DNA from: Pseudomonas veronii
GTDB lineage: Bacteria; Pseudomonadota; Gammaproteobacteria; Pseudomonadales; Pseudomonadaceae
Length of the DNA stretch: 64,000 nt
Reading direction: 5' to 3'
NCBI RefSeq assembly: GCF_001439695.1
Contig: NZ_JYLL01000005.1
Location: 62,001 to 126,000 of the forward strand
In this document: in pieces, positions 28,645 through 38,715 of the stretch
Layout of the letters: the number at the start of each line of letters is the position of its first letter
Numbering within the stretch: the stretch's first letter is position 1
Notes under the pieces: model-generated
Database searches by the model: none
Told to the model about the DNA's origin: nothing
The model's input: the letters and a program-made list of their open reading frames with translations, nothing else
Program-made: the position numbers and the translations under genes

Positions 28645-28917
28645 TTATTCACCCTCATCAAAGAAGTTATTGATCAGCTTGGTCAAGGCCGCCATCGCTT
28701 CCTGCTCTTGCTCACCTTCGGTCTTCAAATGAATCTTGGTGCCCTTGCCGGCGGCGAGCATCATCATCGCCATGATGCTCTTGCCGTCGACCATGGTTTC
28801 CGGAGTGCGTCCAGCGCGAACCTGGCAGGGGAACTGCCCGGCAATGCCGACGAACTTGGCTGAGGCGCGGGCGTGCAGGCCCAGCTTGTTGATGATTTCA
28901 ATTTCCAGAACGGGCAT
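28645..28917 (-). CDS. ptsO: HPr-like phosphocarrier NPr of the nitrogen PTS
   Basis: 90 residues. The active His15 lies in KLGLHARASAKF, the HPr signature, and the regulatory-Ser region follows as KSIMAMMMLAAGKG. NPr passes phosphate from PtsP (EI-Ntr) to PtsN. It is the last gene of rpoN-hpf-ptsN-rapZ-ptsO. Confidence 0.95.
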   Translation of the reverse strand: MPVLEIEIINKLGLHARASAKFVGIAGQFPCQVRAGRTPETMVDGKSIMAMMMLAAGKGTKIHLKTEGEQEQEAMAALTKLINNFFDEGE

Positions 28918-28933
28918 CGCGGGGGTGTTCCTT

Positions 28934-29791
28934 TCAGCTAAGGTCGCGGTGGCGAACCTGGACGTTCTTGAGGGTTTGTTGCAGCATCTGGCCCAGGCGT
29001 TCGGTCAGGTAGACGGAACGGTGGTGGCCGCCGGTGCAGCCGATGGCAATGGTGACATAGGCTCGGTTGCTGGCGGCAAAGCGCGGTAGCCATTTGAGCA
29101 GGTAGCTGGAGATGTCCTGGAACATCTCCTCGACATCCGGTTGCGCGGCCAGGTAGTCCGCCACCGGCTGATCCAGCCCCGACTGGTCCCGCAACTCCGG
29201 CTTCCAGTAAGGATTGGGCAGGCAGCGCACATCGAATACCAGATCGGCGTCCACCGGCATGCCACGCTTGAAGCCAAACGACTCGACCAGAAAGGCCGTG
29301 CCGGGCTCGGGCTGGTTCAGCAGGCGGAGCTTGATGGCATCGCGCAGTTGGTACAGGTTGAGGCTGGTGGTGTTGATCTTGAGGTCGGCGAGGTCAATGA
29401 TCGGCCCCAACAGCTTGGTCTCGTCCTCGATGGCTTCGGCCAGCGAACGATGCGGGCTGCTGAGGGGGTGACGTCGACGGGTCTCGGAGAAGCGTTTGAG
29501 CAGGGTTTCTTCGTCTGCGTCCAGGTACAGCACATCACAGTGAATGTGCTTGGCGCGCACTTCCTCAAGCAGTGCCGGGAACCGCGAGAGGTGGCTGGGC
29601 AGGTTGCGGGCGTCGATCGACACGGCGACCAGTGGCTGTGCCAGTTCGGTGTGGATCAGCGCGCGCTCCGCCAACTCCGGCAGCAGGCCGGCGGGCAGGT
29701 TGTCGATGCAATAGAAGCCGTTGTCCTCAAGAACGTTGAGGGCGGTGCTTTTACCTGAGCCGGAGCGGCCACTGACGATGATCAAACGCAT
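28934..29791 (-). CDS. rapZ: RNase adapter protein RapZ
   Basis: A 285-residue P-loop protein. The Walker [10 protein letters not shown] is at residues 8-16, and the C-terminal domain contains [16 protein letters not shown], the conserved RNA/metabolite-binding end. In E. coli it delivers GlmZ sRNA to RNase E; in Pseudomonas the role in amino-sugar control is less certain. Two bp separate it from ptsN. Confidence 0.95.
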   Translation of the reverse strand: MRLIIVSGRSGSGKSTALNVLEDNGFYCIDNLPAGLLPELAERALIHTELAQPLVAVSIDARNLPSHLSRFPALLEEVRAKHIHCDVLYLDADEETLLKRFSETRRRHPLSSPHRSLAEAIEDETKLLGPIIDLADLKINTTSLNLYQLRDAIKLRLLNQPEPGTAFLVESFGFKRGMPVDADLVFDVRCLPNPYWKPELRDQSGLDQPVADYLAAQPDVEEMFQDISSYLLKWLPRFAASNRAYVTIAIGCTGGHHRSVYLTERLGQMLQQTLKNVQVRHRDLS

Positions 29792-29793
29792 GA

Positions 29794-30258
29794 TTACTGC
29801 TCGATTTGTTCAGCCAGGACAACCTGATACAACGCCTCATTGCTGCTGGCACTGCGCAGTTTGTCGCGTACTTCCTTGCGGTCAAGCATGCTGGCGATCT
29901 GCCGGAGCAGTTCCAGGTGTGCATCGGTGGCGGCTTGCGGGACCAGCAACACGAACAGCAGGTCGACCGGGGCACCGTCGATGGCGTCGAAATCGATGGG
30001 AGCGTCCAGGTGCAGCAGGGCGCTGACAGGTGTCTCGCAGCCTTTGAGGCGGCAGTGAGGAATGGCGATGCCGTTACCAAAACCGGTCGAGCCGAGTTTT
30101 TCACGGGCAATCAGAGCCTCGTAGACATCTTGCATCTCCAGCTCAGGCACTTGTTTGCTGATCAGGTTGGCAATCTGTTCGAGGGCTTTCTTCTTGCTGC
30201 CCCCCGGCGCGTTCACAAGGGAACGGCCGGGAGTCAGGATGGTTTCAAGTCGGATCAT
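29794..30258 (-). CDS. ptsN: PTS IIA-like nitrogen regulatory protein PtsN
   Basis: A 154-residue EIIA-Ntr. The phosphorylatable His68 is in [11 protein letters not shown], preceded by [11 protein letters not shown]. PtsN is the end receiver of the nitrogen PTS and tunes potassium, polymer and sigma-54-linked metabolism by binding partners. It is co-transcribed with hpf (12 bp) and rapZ (2 bp). Confidence 0.95.
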   Translation of the reverse strand: MIRLETILTPGRSLVNAPGGSKKKALEQIANLISKQVPELEMQDVYEALIAREKLGSTGFGNGIAIPHCRLKGCETPVSALLHLDAPIDFDAIDGAPVDLLFVLLVPQAATDAHLELLRQIASMLDRKEVRDKLRSASSNEALYQVVLAEQIEQ

Positions 30259-30270
30259 GGGTGGGGAGTG

Positions 30271-30576
30271 TTAGCGGCCGGTGCCCTGTAGGAGGCTCTG
30301 CTGCTTTTCCTTATGCTTTTTGATTTGGCGATCCAGCTTGTCGGTCAGGTCGTCAATGGCGGCATACATATCAGAATGCTCAGCATTGGCGACGACTTCT
30401 CCGCCGGGTATACGCAAGGTGGCTTCGATTTTCTGCTTCAGCTTTTCGACAGTCATAATGACTTGCACGTTGGTGATCTTGTCGAAATGCCCCTCAATTC
30501 GTTTGAGTTTTTCGCCGATATAGGTGCGCAGCGCGTCGGTCACTTCCAGTTGGTGTCCACTGATATTGACTTGCAT
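30271..30576 (-). CDS. hpf: Ribosome hibernation promoting factor, short form
   Basis: 101 residues starting MQVNISGHQLEVTDALRTYI, the classic HPF/YfiA opening, with the conserved acid/base pattern ANAEHSDMYAAIDDLTDKLDRQ. It binds the 30S decoding region and stores ribosomes in stationary phase. It lacks the long-form C-terminal dimerisation domain. GGAGAAG lies 6 bases before the ATG. An upstream extension to 30630 crosses the ribosome site and a hairpin and is rejected. Confidence 0.95.
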   Translation of the reverse strand: MQVNISGHQLEVTDALRTYIGEKLKRIEGHFDKITNVQVIMTVEKLKQKIEATLRIPGGEVVANAEHSDMYAAIDDLTDKLDRQIKKHKEKQQSLLQGTGR

Positions 30577-30608
30577 ACAGCTTCTCCTTCGTTGCCAGTG
30601 CATAAAGC

Positions 30609-30628
30609 GGCAGGCAGAGATGCCTGCC
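30609..30628 (-). promoter_or_regulatory. Perfect hairpin between rpoN and hpf
   Basis: GGCAGGCA and TGCCTGCC form an 8-bp stem with a 4-base loop (GAGA/TCTC), 32 bp upstream of the hpf start. No T-run follows. It could be a processing or attenuation element that sets hpf-ptsN output relative to rpoN. Confidence 0.5.
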
Positions 30629-30651
30629 ACTGGAACGCTGTGGCCTGCCCG

Positions 30652-32145
30652 TCACATCAAACGCTTACGCTCGCTGGAAGGCGCGATCCCAAGGGACTCG
30701 CGGTACTTGGCGACGGTTCGACGGGCGACCTGAATGCCTTGTGCCTCCAGTAAACCAGCGATCTTGCTGTCACTCAACGGCTTTTTCTGATTTTCCGCGG
30801 CAACCAGTTTTTTGATGATTGCGCGGATCGCCGTGGACGAGCATTCGCCGCCTTCGGAGGTGCTGACATGGCTGGAGAAAAAGTATTTCAGCTCATATAT
30901 ACCCCGTGGGGTATGCATGAATTTTTGCGTCGTTACCCGGGAAATCGTCGATTCGTGCATGCCCACCGCTTCTGCGATGTCGTGCAGGACCAGCGGTTTC
31001 ATCGCTTCGTCGCCGTACTCAAGGAAGCCGCGCTGGTGCTCGACGATTTGCGTGGCCACTTTCATCAGGGTTTCGTTGCGGCTTTGCAGGCTCTTGATGA
31101 ACCAGCGCGCTTCCTGCAACTGGTTGCGCATGAAGGTGTTGTCGGCGCTGGTGTCGGCGCGACGCACGAAACCGGCATATTGCGGGTTGACCCGCAGGCG
31201 CGGCACCGATTCCTGGTTCAGTTCCACCAGCCAGCGTTCGTTGTCTTTGCGCACGATCACATCGGGGACGACGTATTCGGCTTCGCTGGACTCGATCTGC
31301 GAGCCCGGGCGCGGGTTGAGGCTCTGCACCAGCTCGATGATGTGGCGCAGGTCGTCTTCCTTGAGCTTCATGCGGCGCATCAGCTGGCTGTAGTCGCGGC
31401 TGCCCAGCAGGTCGATGTAGTCGGTGACCAGGCGTTGGGCTTCAACGAGCCAAGGGGTCTTGGCGGGCAGCTGGCGCAATTGCAGCAGCAGGCACTCGCT
31501 GAGGTTGCGCGCGCCAATGCCGGCGGGCTCGAACTGCTGGATGCGGTGCAGGACGGCTTCGATCTCGTCCAGTTCGATGTCCAGTTCCGGGTCGAAGGCT
31601 TCAAGAATCTCTTCGAGTGTCTCGTCCAGATAACCCTGGTTGTTGATGCAGTCGATCAGGGTCACAGCGATCAGGCGATCGGTGTCGGACATCGGCGCCA
31701 GGTTCAATTGCCACAGCAAGTGGCTCTGCAGGCTCTCGCCGGCGGAGGTGCGGGTGGTGAAATCCCACTCGTCGTCATCATTGCTGGGCAGGCTGCTGGC
31801 GCTGGTCTGGTAGACGTCTTCCCAGGCGGTGTCCACGGGAAGTTCGTTGGGAATACGTTCGTTCCATTCGCCTTCCTCCAGGTTGTCCACCGTAGGGGCG
31901 GTTTCCTGGTAAGAGGGTTCCTGCACGTCGGAATTGGGTTTTTGCTCGATGTTGTCGGCCAGCGGGTCTGCATTATCGAAGTCGTCGCCTTCTTCCTGGC
32001 GTTCGAGCATCGGATTGGACTCCAGGGCTTCCTGGATTTCCTGTTGCAGGTCCAGTGTCGACAATTGGAGCAGGCGGATGGCCTGTTGCAGCTGCGGTGT
32101 CATCGTCAGCTGCTGGCCCATTCTCAGGACTAGCGATGGTTTCAT
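30652..32145 (-). CDS. rpoN: RNA polymerase sigma-54 factor
   Basis: A 497-residue sigma-N. Region I is Gln/Leu-rich ([21 protein letters not shown]), followed by an acidic region II (about residues 50-115). The core-binding and HTH part includes [19 protein letters not shown], and the RpoN box [10 protein letters not shown] lies about 20 residues from the C-terminus. It directs transcription of nitrogen, motility and other genes with enhancer-binding activators. It is flanked by lptB and hpf, as in most gamma-proteobacteria. Confidence 0.98.
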   Translation of the reverse strand: MKPSLVLRMGQQLTMTPQLQQAIRLLQLSTLDLQQEIQEALESNPMLERQEEGDDFDNADPLADNIEQKPNSDVQEPSYQETAPTVDNLEEGEWNERIPNELPVDTAWEDVYQTSASSLPSNDDDEWDFTTRTSAGESLQSHLLWQLNLAPMSDTDRLIAVTLIDCINNQGYLDETLEEILEAFDPELDIELDEIEAVLHRIQQFEPAGIGARNLSECLLLQLRQLPAKTPWLVEAQRLVTDYIDLLGSRDYSQLMRRMKLKEDDLRHIIELVQSLNPRPGSQIESSEAEYVVPDVIVRKDNERWLVELNQESVPRLRVNPQYAGFVRRADTSADNTFMRNQLQEARWFIKSLQSRNETLMKVATQIVEHQRGFLEYGDEAMKPLVLHDIAEAVGMHESTISRVTTQKFMHTPRGIYELKYFFSSHVSTSEGGECSSTAIRAIIKKLVAAENQKKPLSDSKIAGLLEAQGIQVARRTVAKYRESLGIAPSSERKRLM

Positions 32146-32221
32146 GGCAGGGGCTTAACACCTTATTCGCCGGCGCAATGCGCCATCCACGACAGGGCGC
32201 GTGAGCGCCAAACATAAGCAA

Positions 32222-32247
32222 ATTATATGCCTGATATCGGGGGCTTT
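32222..32247 (-). promoter_or_regulatory. Candidate rpoN promoter (-10 clear, -35 weak)
   Basis: Reading the minus strand, TATAAT lies at 32227-32222, about 77 bp before the rpoN start codon. The best -35 at 17 bp spacing, GGCAAA, is poor. The rest of the 197-bp lptB-rpoN gap holds a 7-bp inverted repeat (GCCTGCC at 32313-32319 and GGCAGGC at 32336-32342) just after the lptB stop. Confidence 0.35.
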
Positions 32248-32342
32248 GCCTAGAGCGCGGTAACAATAAAAATCCGGAGGTTTTCATTGACTCCCGCGCA
32301 CCTTGGCGAACGGCCTGCCACCGCCTTTTTTTCCAGGCAGGC

Positions 32343-33068
32343 TTACAGGCGGAACTCGTGGCCCAGATACACTTCCTTGACCAGTTCGTTGGCCAGGATC
32401 GTGGCCGAATCGCCTTCGGCAATCAGTTGCCCATCGTTGACGATATACGCGGTTTCGCAGATATCGAGGGTCTCGCGGACGTTGTGGTCGGTGATCAGTA
32501 CACCGATGCCCTTGGCCTTGAGGTGATGGATGATCTGCTTGATGTCGCCGACCGAGATCGGGTCGACACCGGCAAACGGTTCGTCCAGCAGGATGAACTT
32601 CGGTGCAGTGGCCAGGGCGCGGGCAATCTCCACGCGGCGGCGTTCACCACCGGACAAGCTCATGCCGAGGTTGTCGCGAATGTGGTTGATGTGGAATTCC
32701 TGCAGCAGGCTTTCCAGCTCCTTGCGGCGGCCGTCGCGGTCGAGTTCCTTGCGGGTCTCGAGGATCGCCATGATGTTATCGGCAACCGACAGTTTGCGGA
32801 AGATCGACGCTTCCTGGGGAAGATAGCCGATACCGGCGCGCGCACGGCCGTGCATCGGCTGGTGGCTGACGTCGAGGTCGTCGATCAGGATGCGACCTTG
32901 GTCCGCCTGGACCAGGCCGACGATCATATAGAAACAGGTGGTCTTGCCGGCACCGTTGGGGCCAAGCAGGCCGACGATCTGGCCGCTGTCGATCGACAGG
33001 CTGACGTCGCGCACGACCTGACGGCCTTTATAGGCCTTGGCCAGATGCTGGGCTTTCAGGGTTGCCAT
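32343..33068 (-). CDS. lptB: LPS export ABC transporter ATP-binding protein LptB
   Basis: A 241-residue ATPase that powers LPS extraction by LptB2FG. Walker A is GPNGAGKTT (about residues 35-43), the signature [15 protein letters not shown], Walker [15 protein letters not shown] and the switch His in [10 protein letters not shown]. It shares TAATG with lptA, so translation is coupled. Confidence 0.97.
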   Translation of the reverse strand: MATLKAQHLAKAYKGRQVVRDVSLSIDSGQIVGLLGPNGAGKTTCFYMIVGLVQADQGRILIDDLDVSHQPMHGRARAGIGYLPQEASIFRKLSVADNIMAILETRKELDRDGRRKELESLLQEFHINHIRDNLGMSLSGGERRRVEIARALATAPKFILLDEPFAGVDPISVGDIKQIIHHLKAKGIGVLITDHNVRETLDICETAYIVNDGQLIAEGDSATILANELVKEVYLGHEFRL

Positions 33069-33601
33069 TACTCGGCCTTCTTCTTCGGCTGGATAACCAT
33101 GTCGATACGTGGACGCGGTGCGGTGACCTTGGTGCCGTTGGCGCGACCGGCGTTGGCAACCTGCTTCACGGTGTCATAGGTGATTTTTTCACCTTCCGTG
33201 GAGTTGCCGTCGGGGCTGAGTACCTTGGCCTGGTCGATCAGCACGATGCGATTTTGCTGGGCGTGATACTGGATGGTTTTGCCGTAGCCCTTCATCGGGG
33301 CGGTGTCGGTGGCAGCCTGCTTCTGTTCGAAGTAGGCCAGGTTGCCCACCGAGGTCACGACGTCAATGTCGCCAGCAGGGGTGCGAGTCAGCGTCACCGT
33401 GTTGCCGGTGATCTTCATCGAGCCCTGGGTAATGATCACACCGCCGGTGTAGGTCGCGACGCCTTGCTTGTCATCGAGCTGTGCATCGTCGGCCGAAATG
33501 TGGATCGGTTGCTGGCTATCGTTCGGCAGAGCCCAGGCGCTCACGCTTCCCAGTGCTGCGCCCAGACTGAGCAAAATAGGGAGGGTTTTAACGAGCCTCA
33601 T
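33068..33601 (-). CDS. lptA: LPS transport periplasmic protein LptA
   Basis: 177 residues. A signal peptide ([18 protein letters not shown]) is followed by an OstA beta-jellyroll ([22 protein letters not shown], about residues 33-54) that forms the LPS bridge across the periplasm, and a Lys-rich tail (QPKKKAE). It overlaps lptC by 14 bp. Confidence 0.95.
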   Translation of the reverse strand: MRLVKTLPILLSLGAALGSVSAWALPNDSQQPIHISADDAQLDDKQGVATYTGGVIITQGSMKITGNTVTLTRTPAGDIDVVTSVGNLAYFEQKQAATDTAPMKGYGKTIQYHAQQNRIVLIDQAKVLSPDGNSTEGEKITYDTVKQVANAGRANGTKVTAPRPRIDMVIQPKKKAE

Positions 33602-34160
33602 ACTGTCCTCTTACGTTCGATAGCAGGTGTATCCTGCTTTCTTTCAAATACGCTTTCATTCCCTTGCCAGTCGATACACCGCCAGCGCCGTCGATTCTAA
33701 CGTCTTGCTCGGTCTGCGCATATTGCTTCTGTGGGAATACGGTCATGCGACTGCTGGTGATGATGGTGTCGCGGTTCTGTGCGTCGGTCCGTGCGACGCG
33801 CACTGAGTCGATCAGTTCCACTTCGGTGCCGTCCGGGTTGACTTCGCCACGCTTGCTGGTGACGTGCCAGGGGAATTCGGTGCCGCGATACAGATTCAAA
33901 TCGGGGTTGGTCAGCAGGGTCACTTCGGACGCTTTCAGGTGCTCGACCTTGTCCGAGTTCATTTCATACTGCACCTTGCCATCGGGCAGGAACTGCACGC
34001 TGTAGGCATTGGTGGCGTAATAGTCGATAGCGCCTTGGTCAACCTGCGCCACAGGCTGGTCGAGAAAGCGCTCCGGGCTGATATTCCAGTAGCCAACCGC
34101 CAGGAGCAGCGCGGCGATGACCCCGAATAGCAGGAAGTTGCGAATCTTTTTGCTCAGCAT
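33588..34160 (-). CDS. lptC: LPS export system protein LptC
   Basis: 190 residues. One N-terminal membrane helix (FLLFGVIAALLLAVGYW) is followed by a periplasmic OstA-like domain. LptC passes LPS from LptBFG to LptA. It lies between kdsC (8 bp upstream) and lptA (14-bp overlap). Confidence 0.93.
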   Translation of the reverse strand: MLSKKIRNFLLFGVIAALLLAVGYWNISPERFLDQPVAQVDQGAIDYYATNAYSVQFLPDGKVQYEMNSDKVEHLKASEVTLLTNPDLNLYRGTEFPWHVTSKRGEVNPDGTEVELIDSVRVARTDAQNRDTIITSSRMTVFPQKQYAQTEQDVRIDGAGGVSTGKGMKAYLKESRIHLLSNVRGQYEAR

Positions 34161-34168
34161 AAAACGCT

Positions 34169-34693
34169 CTATAGGTAGGCGGCGTGGGCCGCTTCAAGGC
34201 TGCCCTGGGCACGCAGGATCAACTCGCAGAACTCGCGGGCGGCGCCTTCGCCGCCACGGGCCGTGGTGATGCCGTGGGCATGCTCGCGAACAAATGCCGC
34301 CGCATTGGCGACAGCCATGCCCAGGCCCACCCGGCGGATCACCGGCAGGTCGGGCAGGTCGTCGCCCAGGTAGGCAACCTGCTCATAGCTTAGGTTCAGT
34401 TGGCCAAGAAGCTCGTCCAGAACGACTAGTTTATCCTCCCTGCCTTGATACAGGTGAGGAATCCCCAGGTTTTGTGCGCGGCGTTCCACAACCGGGGTTT
34501 TCCGACCGCTGATAATCGCGGTTTGCACGCCCGCCGCCATGAGCATCTTGATGCCCTGGCCGTCGAGGGTGTTGAACGACTTGAATTCGCTGCCGTCCTC
34601 GAGGAAGTACAGGCGGCCATCGGTCAGCACGCCGTCAACGTCGAAAATCGCCAATTTGATGTGCTTGCCGCGTTGCAACAGGTCGCTGGTCAT
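34169..34693 (-). CDS. kdsC: 3-deoxy-D-manno-octulosonate 8-phosphate phosphatase KdsC
   Basis: A 174-residue HAD phosphatase without a cap domain, as in KdsC tetramers. The nucleophile motif FDVDGVLTDG gives Asp18 and Asp20. ISGRKTPVVERR and AYLGDDLPDLPVIRRVG supply motifs II and III/IV. It releases Kdo from Kdo-8-phosphate. It is directly adjacent to kdsD (no gap) and 8 bp from lptC. Confidence 0.96.
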   Translation of the reverse strand: MTSDLLQRGKHIKLAIFDVDGVLTDGRLYFLEDGSEFKSFNTLDGQGIKMLMAAGVQTAIISGRKTPVVERRAQNLGIPHLYQGREDKLVVLDELLGQLNLSYEQVAYLGDDLPDLPVIRRVGLGMAVANAAAFVREHAHGITTARGGEGAAREFCELILRAQGSLEAAHAAYL

Positions 34694-35668
34694 TTACATC
34701 ACTCCCGCACGCAGCAAGTCGTGCATGTTCAGGGCGCCGATCGGGCGGTCATTGCCATCGACCACCACCAGCGCGCCGATCTTATGGTCTTCCATGATCT
34801 TCAGGGCTTCGGCCGCCAGCATTTCTGCGCGTGCGGTCTTGCCGTGGGGAGTCATCACCGCATCAATGGTGGCGGTGTGGATATCGATAGTGCGGTCCAG
34901 GGTGCGGCGCAGGTCACCGTCGGTGAATACGCCGGCCAGGCGTCCGTCGGCTTCCAGGATCACGGTCATGCCCAGGCCCTTGCGGGTCATCTCCATGAGT
35001 GCGTCCTTCAGCAGGGTGCCGCGCTGTACGTGGGGCAGTTCATCGCCGGAATGCATGACGTTTTCCACTTTCAGCAGCAGGCGTCGGCCCAGTGCGCCGC
35101 CCGGATGGGAAAACGCGAAGTCTTCCGCCGTAAACCCACGTGCTTCCAGCAGCGCCACGGCCAGGGCATCGCCCATGACCAGCGCGGCGGTGGTGGAAGA
35201 GGTTGGCGCCAGGTTCAGCGGGCAGGCCTCAGCGGTCACATGAACATTCAGGTTCACTTCGGCGGCCTTGGCCAGCGTCGACTCCGGGTTGCCGGTGATG
35301 CTGATCATCTGGATGCCCAGGCGTTTGATCAACGGCAGCAAGGTCACGATTTCGTTGGTGGTGCCGGAGTTGGACAGTGCAAGGATGATGTCATCCTTGG
35401 TGATCATGCCCATGTCGCCGTGGCTGGCTTCGGCCGGGTGGACGAAAAACGCCGTGGTCCCGGTGCTTGCCAGGGTGGCGGCGATCTTGTTGCCGACGTG
35501 ACCGGACTTGCCCATGCCGACCACGACAACGCGGCCTTTGCTGGCCAGAATCATCTCGCAGGCGCGTACGAAATCCACGTCGATATGGGCCAGCAAGCCT
35601 TCTACGGCTTCAAGCTCGAGGCGGATGGTGCGTTGTGCGGATTGGATAAGATCGCTGGATTGGCTCAT
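34694..35668 (-). CDS. kdsD: D-arabinose 5-phosphate isomerase KdsD
   Basis: 324 residues. The SIS domain (VVVVGMGKSGHVGNKIAATLASTGT, about residues 45-70) is followed by two CBS domains (from about residue 205). It converts ribulose 5-phosphate to arabinose 5-phosphate for Kdo synthesis. ATG at 35668 is chosen. The frame runs on to 35731, but that would extend across the probable -10 box. Confidence 0.95.
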   Translation of the reverse strand: MSQSSDLIQSAQRTIRLELEAVEGLLAHIDVDFVRACEMILASKGRVVVVGMGKSGHVGNKIAATLASTGTTAFFVHPAEASHGDMGMITKDDIILALSNSGTTNEIVTLLPLIKRLGIQMISITGNPESTLAKAAEVNLNVHVTAEACPLNLAPTSSTTAALVMGDALAVALLEARGFTAEDFAFSHPGGALGRRLLLKVENVMHSGDELPHVQRGTLLKDALMEMTRKGLGMTVILEADGRLAGVFTDGDLRRTLDRTIDIHTATIDAVMTPHGKTARAEMLAAEALKIMEDHKIGALVVVDGNDRPIGALNMHDLLRAGVM

Positions 35669-35702
35669 GTCTGAAATCGTATAGCCTGACGAAAAGTCGG
35701 CG

Positions 35703-35708
35703 ATTATA
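35703..35708 (-). promoter_or_regulatory. Probable -10 box of the kdsD-kdsC-lptCAB promoter
   Basis: On the minus strand TATAAT lies at 35708-35703, 35 bp before the kdsD ATG. The -35 at normal spacing is GTGAGG (weak), with TTGCGT further up at 21 bp, so the promoter may need an activator or extracytoplasmic sigma factor. Confidence 0.45.
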
Positions 35709-35838
35709 GCGGTAATGATCAATTCCCTCACGCAAGTTCGTCAGCCTTTAGTCGTCAGGCGCTTCAGATTCATTCCTCGGTAACATAGTCGGCAACTATT
35801 TTTCCCTGTCTCCAATCTGAACAAGCGCTGTTCCGGCC

Positions 35839-35868
35839 TTGGGGGCTCCGCACCAGCAGTGATATAGT
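35839..35868 (+). promoter_or_regulatory. Candidate promoter for mlaFEDCB
   Basis: TTGGGG at 35839-35844 and TATAGT at 35863-35868 with an 18-bp spacer, about 115 bp upstream of the mlaF ATG. It is the best sigma-70-like pair in the region. Confidence 0.45.
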
Positions 35869-35982
35869 TCGCCGCCAGTTCGGTCCGCCCAGCCCATGTG
35901 GCTAACTGTTGTTGCGCAACCGTTGCAAACGTTTGTCGCCAACGTGGTGTCTGAGTGAGAGGCTGCATCCCAAGGAGTTTAG

Positions 35983-36792
35983 ATGAGTGCCGATAACGCC
36001 TACGCGGTCGAGCTGAAGGGCCTTACCTTCAAGCGCGGGACGCGCAGCATCTTCAATAACGTCGATATTCGCATTCCCCGCGGTAAGGTCACGGGCATCA
36101 TGGGGCCTTCCGGTTGCGGCAAGACCACCCTGTTGCGCTTGATGGGCATGCAATTGCGCCCCAGTGCCGGTGAAGTGTGGGTCAACGGCCAGAACCTGCC
36201 GACGTTGTCGCGCAGCGATCTGTTCGATGCGCGCAAGCACATGGGGGTGCTGTTCCAGAGCGGTGCGTTGTTCACCGACCTCGATGTGTTCGAGAACGTA
36301 GCGTTTCCGCTGCGGGTACATACCCAACTGTCCGACGAGATGATTCGTGACATTGTGTTGCTGAAGCTGCAGGCCGTGGGCCTTCGCGGCGCCATCGACC
36401 TGATGCCGGATGAACTGTCCGGCGGCATGAAGCGTCGTGTCGCCCTGGCGCGTGCCATTGCCCTCGATCCGCAGATTCTCATGTATGACGAACCCTTCGT
36501 GGGCCAGGACCCGATCGCCATGGGTGTGCTGGTGCGCCTGATCCGCCTGCTCAACGATGCGTTGGGGATCACCAGTATCGTGGTCTCCCACGACCTGGCC
36601 GAAACCGCGAGCATCGCCGACTACCTCTATGTAGTCGGTGATGGCCAGGTGCTGGGGCAGGGTACGCCGGAAGAACTGATGAACGCCGACAACCCGCGCA
36701 TTCGCCAATTCATGACCGGCGATCCCGATGGCCCGGTGCCTTTTCATTTTCCGGCAGCGGACTACCGCTCAGATCTTCTGGGGAAGCGCTGA
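35983..36792 (+). CDS. mlaF: Phospholipid ABC transporter ATP-binding protein MlaF
   Basis: 269 residues. Walker A is GPSGCGKTT (about residues 39-47), the signature [15 protein letters not shown] and Walker [14 protein letters not shown]. The last has the Phe-Val-Gly form typical of MlaF, followed by switch His in VSHDLAETA. It drives MlaE in lipid transport between the membranes. AAGGAG lies 8 bases before the ATG. It is first of mlaFEDCB and overlaps mlaE by 1 bp. Confidence 0.96.
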   Translation: MSADNAYAVELKGLTFKRGTRSIFNNVDIRIPRGKVTGIMGPSGCGKTTLLRLMGMQLRPSAGEVWVNGQNLPTLSRSDLFDARKHMGVLFQSGALFTDLDVFENVAFPLRVHTQLSDEMIRDIVLLKLQAVGLRGAIDLMPDELSGGMKRRVALARAIALDPQILMYDEPFVGQDPIAMGVLVRLIRLLNDALGITSIVVSHDLAETASIADYLYVVGDGQVLGQGTPEELMNADNPRIRQFMTGDPDGPVPFHFPAADYRSDLLGKR

Positions 36793-37589
36793 TGCGCAAG
36801 ACATCTCTTATCGAAAAGGTGCGCCTTTTCGGGCGTTCCGGCATCGACATCATCGAAGTGCTCGGACGTTCGACGATATTCCTGTTTCACGCCTTGCTCG
36901 GCCGTGGCGGCATTGGCGGCAGCTTCGGCCTGCTGATCAAGCAACTGCACTCCGTTGGTGTGATGTCCCTGGTGATCATCGTGGTTTCCGGGGTTTTCAT
37001 CGGCATGGTGCTGGCGTTGCAGGGCTTCAATATCCTGTCCAGCTACGGCTCGGAGCAGGCGGTGGGGCAGATGGTCGCCCTGACGCTGTTGCGTGAACTC
37101 GGCCCGGTCGTCACGGCCCTGTTGTTCGCCGGGCGTGCCGGTTCCGCGCTGACCGCCGAAATCGGCAACATGAAGTCCACCGAGCAGTTGTCCAGCCTCG
37201 AGATGATCGGCGTGGACCCGCTCAAGTACATTGTTGCCCCGCGCCTGTGGGCCGGCTTCATTTCCCTGCCGCTGCTGGCGATGATCTTCAGCGTGGTGGG
37301 TATCTGGGGCGGTTCGTGGGTGGCGGTGGACTGGCTGGGGGTCTATGAAGGCTCCTACTGGTCCAACATGCAAAACAGCGTGAACTTCAGCGGCGATGTG
37401 TTCAATGGCATCATTAAGAGCATTGTCTTCGCCTTTGTCGTGACCTGGATCGCCGTATTCCAAGGCTATGACTGTGAGCCCACTTCAGAAGGGATCAGTC
37501 GCGCCACCACCAAGACCGTTGTGTACGCCTCGCTGGCGGTACTGGGCCTTGACTTTATTTTGACCGCCTTGATGTTTGGAGATTTCTGA
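36792..37589 (+). CDS. mlaE: Phospholipid ABC transporter permease MlaE
   Basis: 265 residues with five to six membrane helices. The MlaE/TTG2B core is at [21 protein letters not shown] (about residues 87-107), followed by [20 protein letters not shown]. It forms the inner-membrane channel with MlaF, MlaB and MlaD. It shares its first base with mlaF and its last with mlaD. Confidence 0.96.
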   Translation: MRKTSLIEKVRLFGRSGIDIIEVLGRSTIFLFHALLGRGGIGGSFGLLIKQLHSVGVMSLVIIVVSGVFIGMVLALQGFNILSSYGSEQAVGQMVALTLLRELGPVVTALLFAGRAGSALTAEIGNMKSTEQLSSLEMIGVDPLKYIVAPRLWAGFISLPLLAMIFSVVGIWGGSWVAVDWLGVYEGSYWSNMQNSVNFSGDVFNGIIKSIVFAFVVTWIAVFQGYDCEPTSEGISRATTKTVVYASLAVLGLDFILTALMFGDF

Positions 37590-38056
37590 TGCAAAACCGC
37601 ACTGTGGAAATCGGTGTCGGCCTTTTCTTGCTGGCTGGCATCCTGGCTTTACTGTTGCTGGCCCTGCGAGTCAGCGGCCTTTCGGCCAGCCCCACCGCCG
37701 ATACCTATAAACTTTACGCGTACTTCGACAATATCGCGGGTTTGACTGTCAGAGCTAAAGTGACCATGGCCGGTGTAACCATCGGCAAGGTCACGGCGAT
37801 CGATCTGGACCGCGACAGCTTCACCGGGCGTGTGACGATGCAACTGGACAAGAAGGTCGATAATCTGCCGACTGACTCCACGGCATCGATCCTCACCGCA
37901 GGTTTGCTGGGCGAGAAATACATCGGTATCAGCGTAGGCGGGGAAACCGCTCTGCTCAAGGATGGTTCGACCATCCACGACACGCAGTCGTCGCTGGTGC
38001 TTGAGGACCTGATCGGTAAATTCCTGCTCAATACGGTCAATAAAGACGCTAAATGA
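37589..38056 (+). CDS. mlaD: Phospholipid transport substrate-binding protein MlaD (MCE domain)
   Basis: 155 residues. An N-terminal helix (VGLFLLAGILALLLLALRVSG) anchors an MCE domain (about residues 38-120, LYAYFDNIAGLTVRAKVTMAGVTIGKV). It forms the hexameric ring that receives lipid from MlaC. It is shorter than E. coli MlaD (183) at the C-terminus. Confidence 0.95.
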   Translation: MQNRTVEIGVGLFLLAGILALLLLALRVSGLSASPTADTYKLYAYFDNIAGLTVRAKVTMAGVTIGKVTAIDLDRDSFTGRVTMQLDKKVDNLPTDSTASILTAGLLGEKYIGISVGGETALLKDGSTIHDTQSSLVLEDLIGKFLLNTVNKDAK

Positions 38057-38067
38057 GGAATCTGTTC

Positions 38068-38715
38068 ATGATCTCTACCTTGCGACGTGGTCTGCTGGTA
38101 CTGCTTGCAGCACTGCCGTTGATGGCCAACGCGGCAGGTTCTGCGCACGAACTGGTGCAGGACACGACCAGCAGAATGCTGGCTGACCTGAAGGCCAATA
38201 AAGAACAGTACAAGCAAGACCCTACCAAGTTCTACGACTCGCTCAACACCATTGTCGGCCCGGTCGTGGATGCCGAAGGCATTTCGCGCAGCATCATGAC
38301 GGTGAAGTATTCGCGCAAGGCGACACCTGCGCAGATGCAGACATTCCAGGAAAACTTCAAGAAGGGCCTGTTTCAGTTCTACGGCAACGCCCTGCTCGAG
38401 TACAACAACCAGGGGATCACTGTCGACCCTGCCAAGGATGAGTCGGGCGATCGCACCAGCGTCGGCATGACCGTCAAGGGCAGCAACGGCGCCATCTATC
38501 CAGTGCAATACACTCTGGAGAAGGTCAGCGGTGAGTGGAAGCTGCGTAACGTGATCATCAACGGCATCAACATCGGCAAACTGTTCCGTGATCAGTTCGC
38601 CGACGCGATGCAGCGCAATGGCAACGACCTCGACAAGACCATCAATGGTTGGGCCGGTGAAGTGGCCAAGGCCAAGGAAGAGACCGATAAAGCCGCCGGG
38701 AAGCCCGCGCAATGA
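38068..38715 (+). CDS. mlaC: Periplasmic phospholipid-binding protein MlaC
   Basis: 215 residues: a signal peptide (LRRGLLVLLAALPLMANA) and then a Tol_Tol_Ttg2 domain carrying one lipid through the periplasm. ATG at 38068 has GAGG 8 bases upstream. The alternative ATG at 38053 overlaps the mlaD stop in ATGA style but puts the ribosome site inside the gene. The C-terminus is Lys/Glu-rich (AKAKEETDKAAGKPAQ). mlaB overlaps its stop. Confidence 0.93.
   Translation: MISTLRRGLLVLLAALPLMANAAGSAHELVQDTTSRMLADLKANKEQYKQDPTKFYDSLNTIVGPVVDAEGISRSIMTVKYSRKATPAQMQTFQENFKKGLFQFYGNALLEYNNQGITVDPAKDESGDRTSVGMTVKGSNGAIYPVQYTLEKVSGEWKLRNVIINGINIGKLFRDQFADAMQRNGNDLDKTINGWAGEVAKAKEETDKAAGKPAQ

Larger units (their letters stand above)
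35669..35982. other. Divergent kdsD-mlaF intergenic region (314 bp)
   Basis: It holds the two outward promoters described separately. No ORF with convincing codon use or ribosome site was seen here, and no REP element. Confidence 0.7.
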
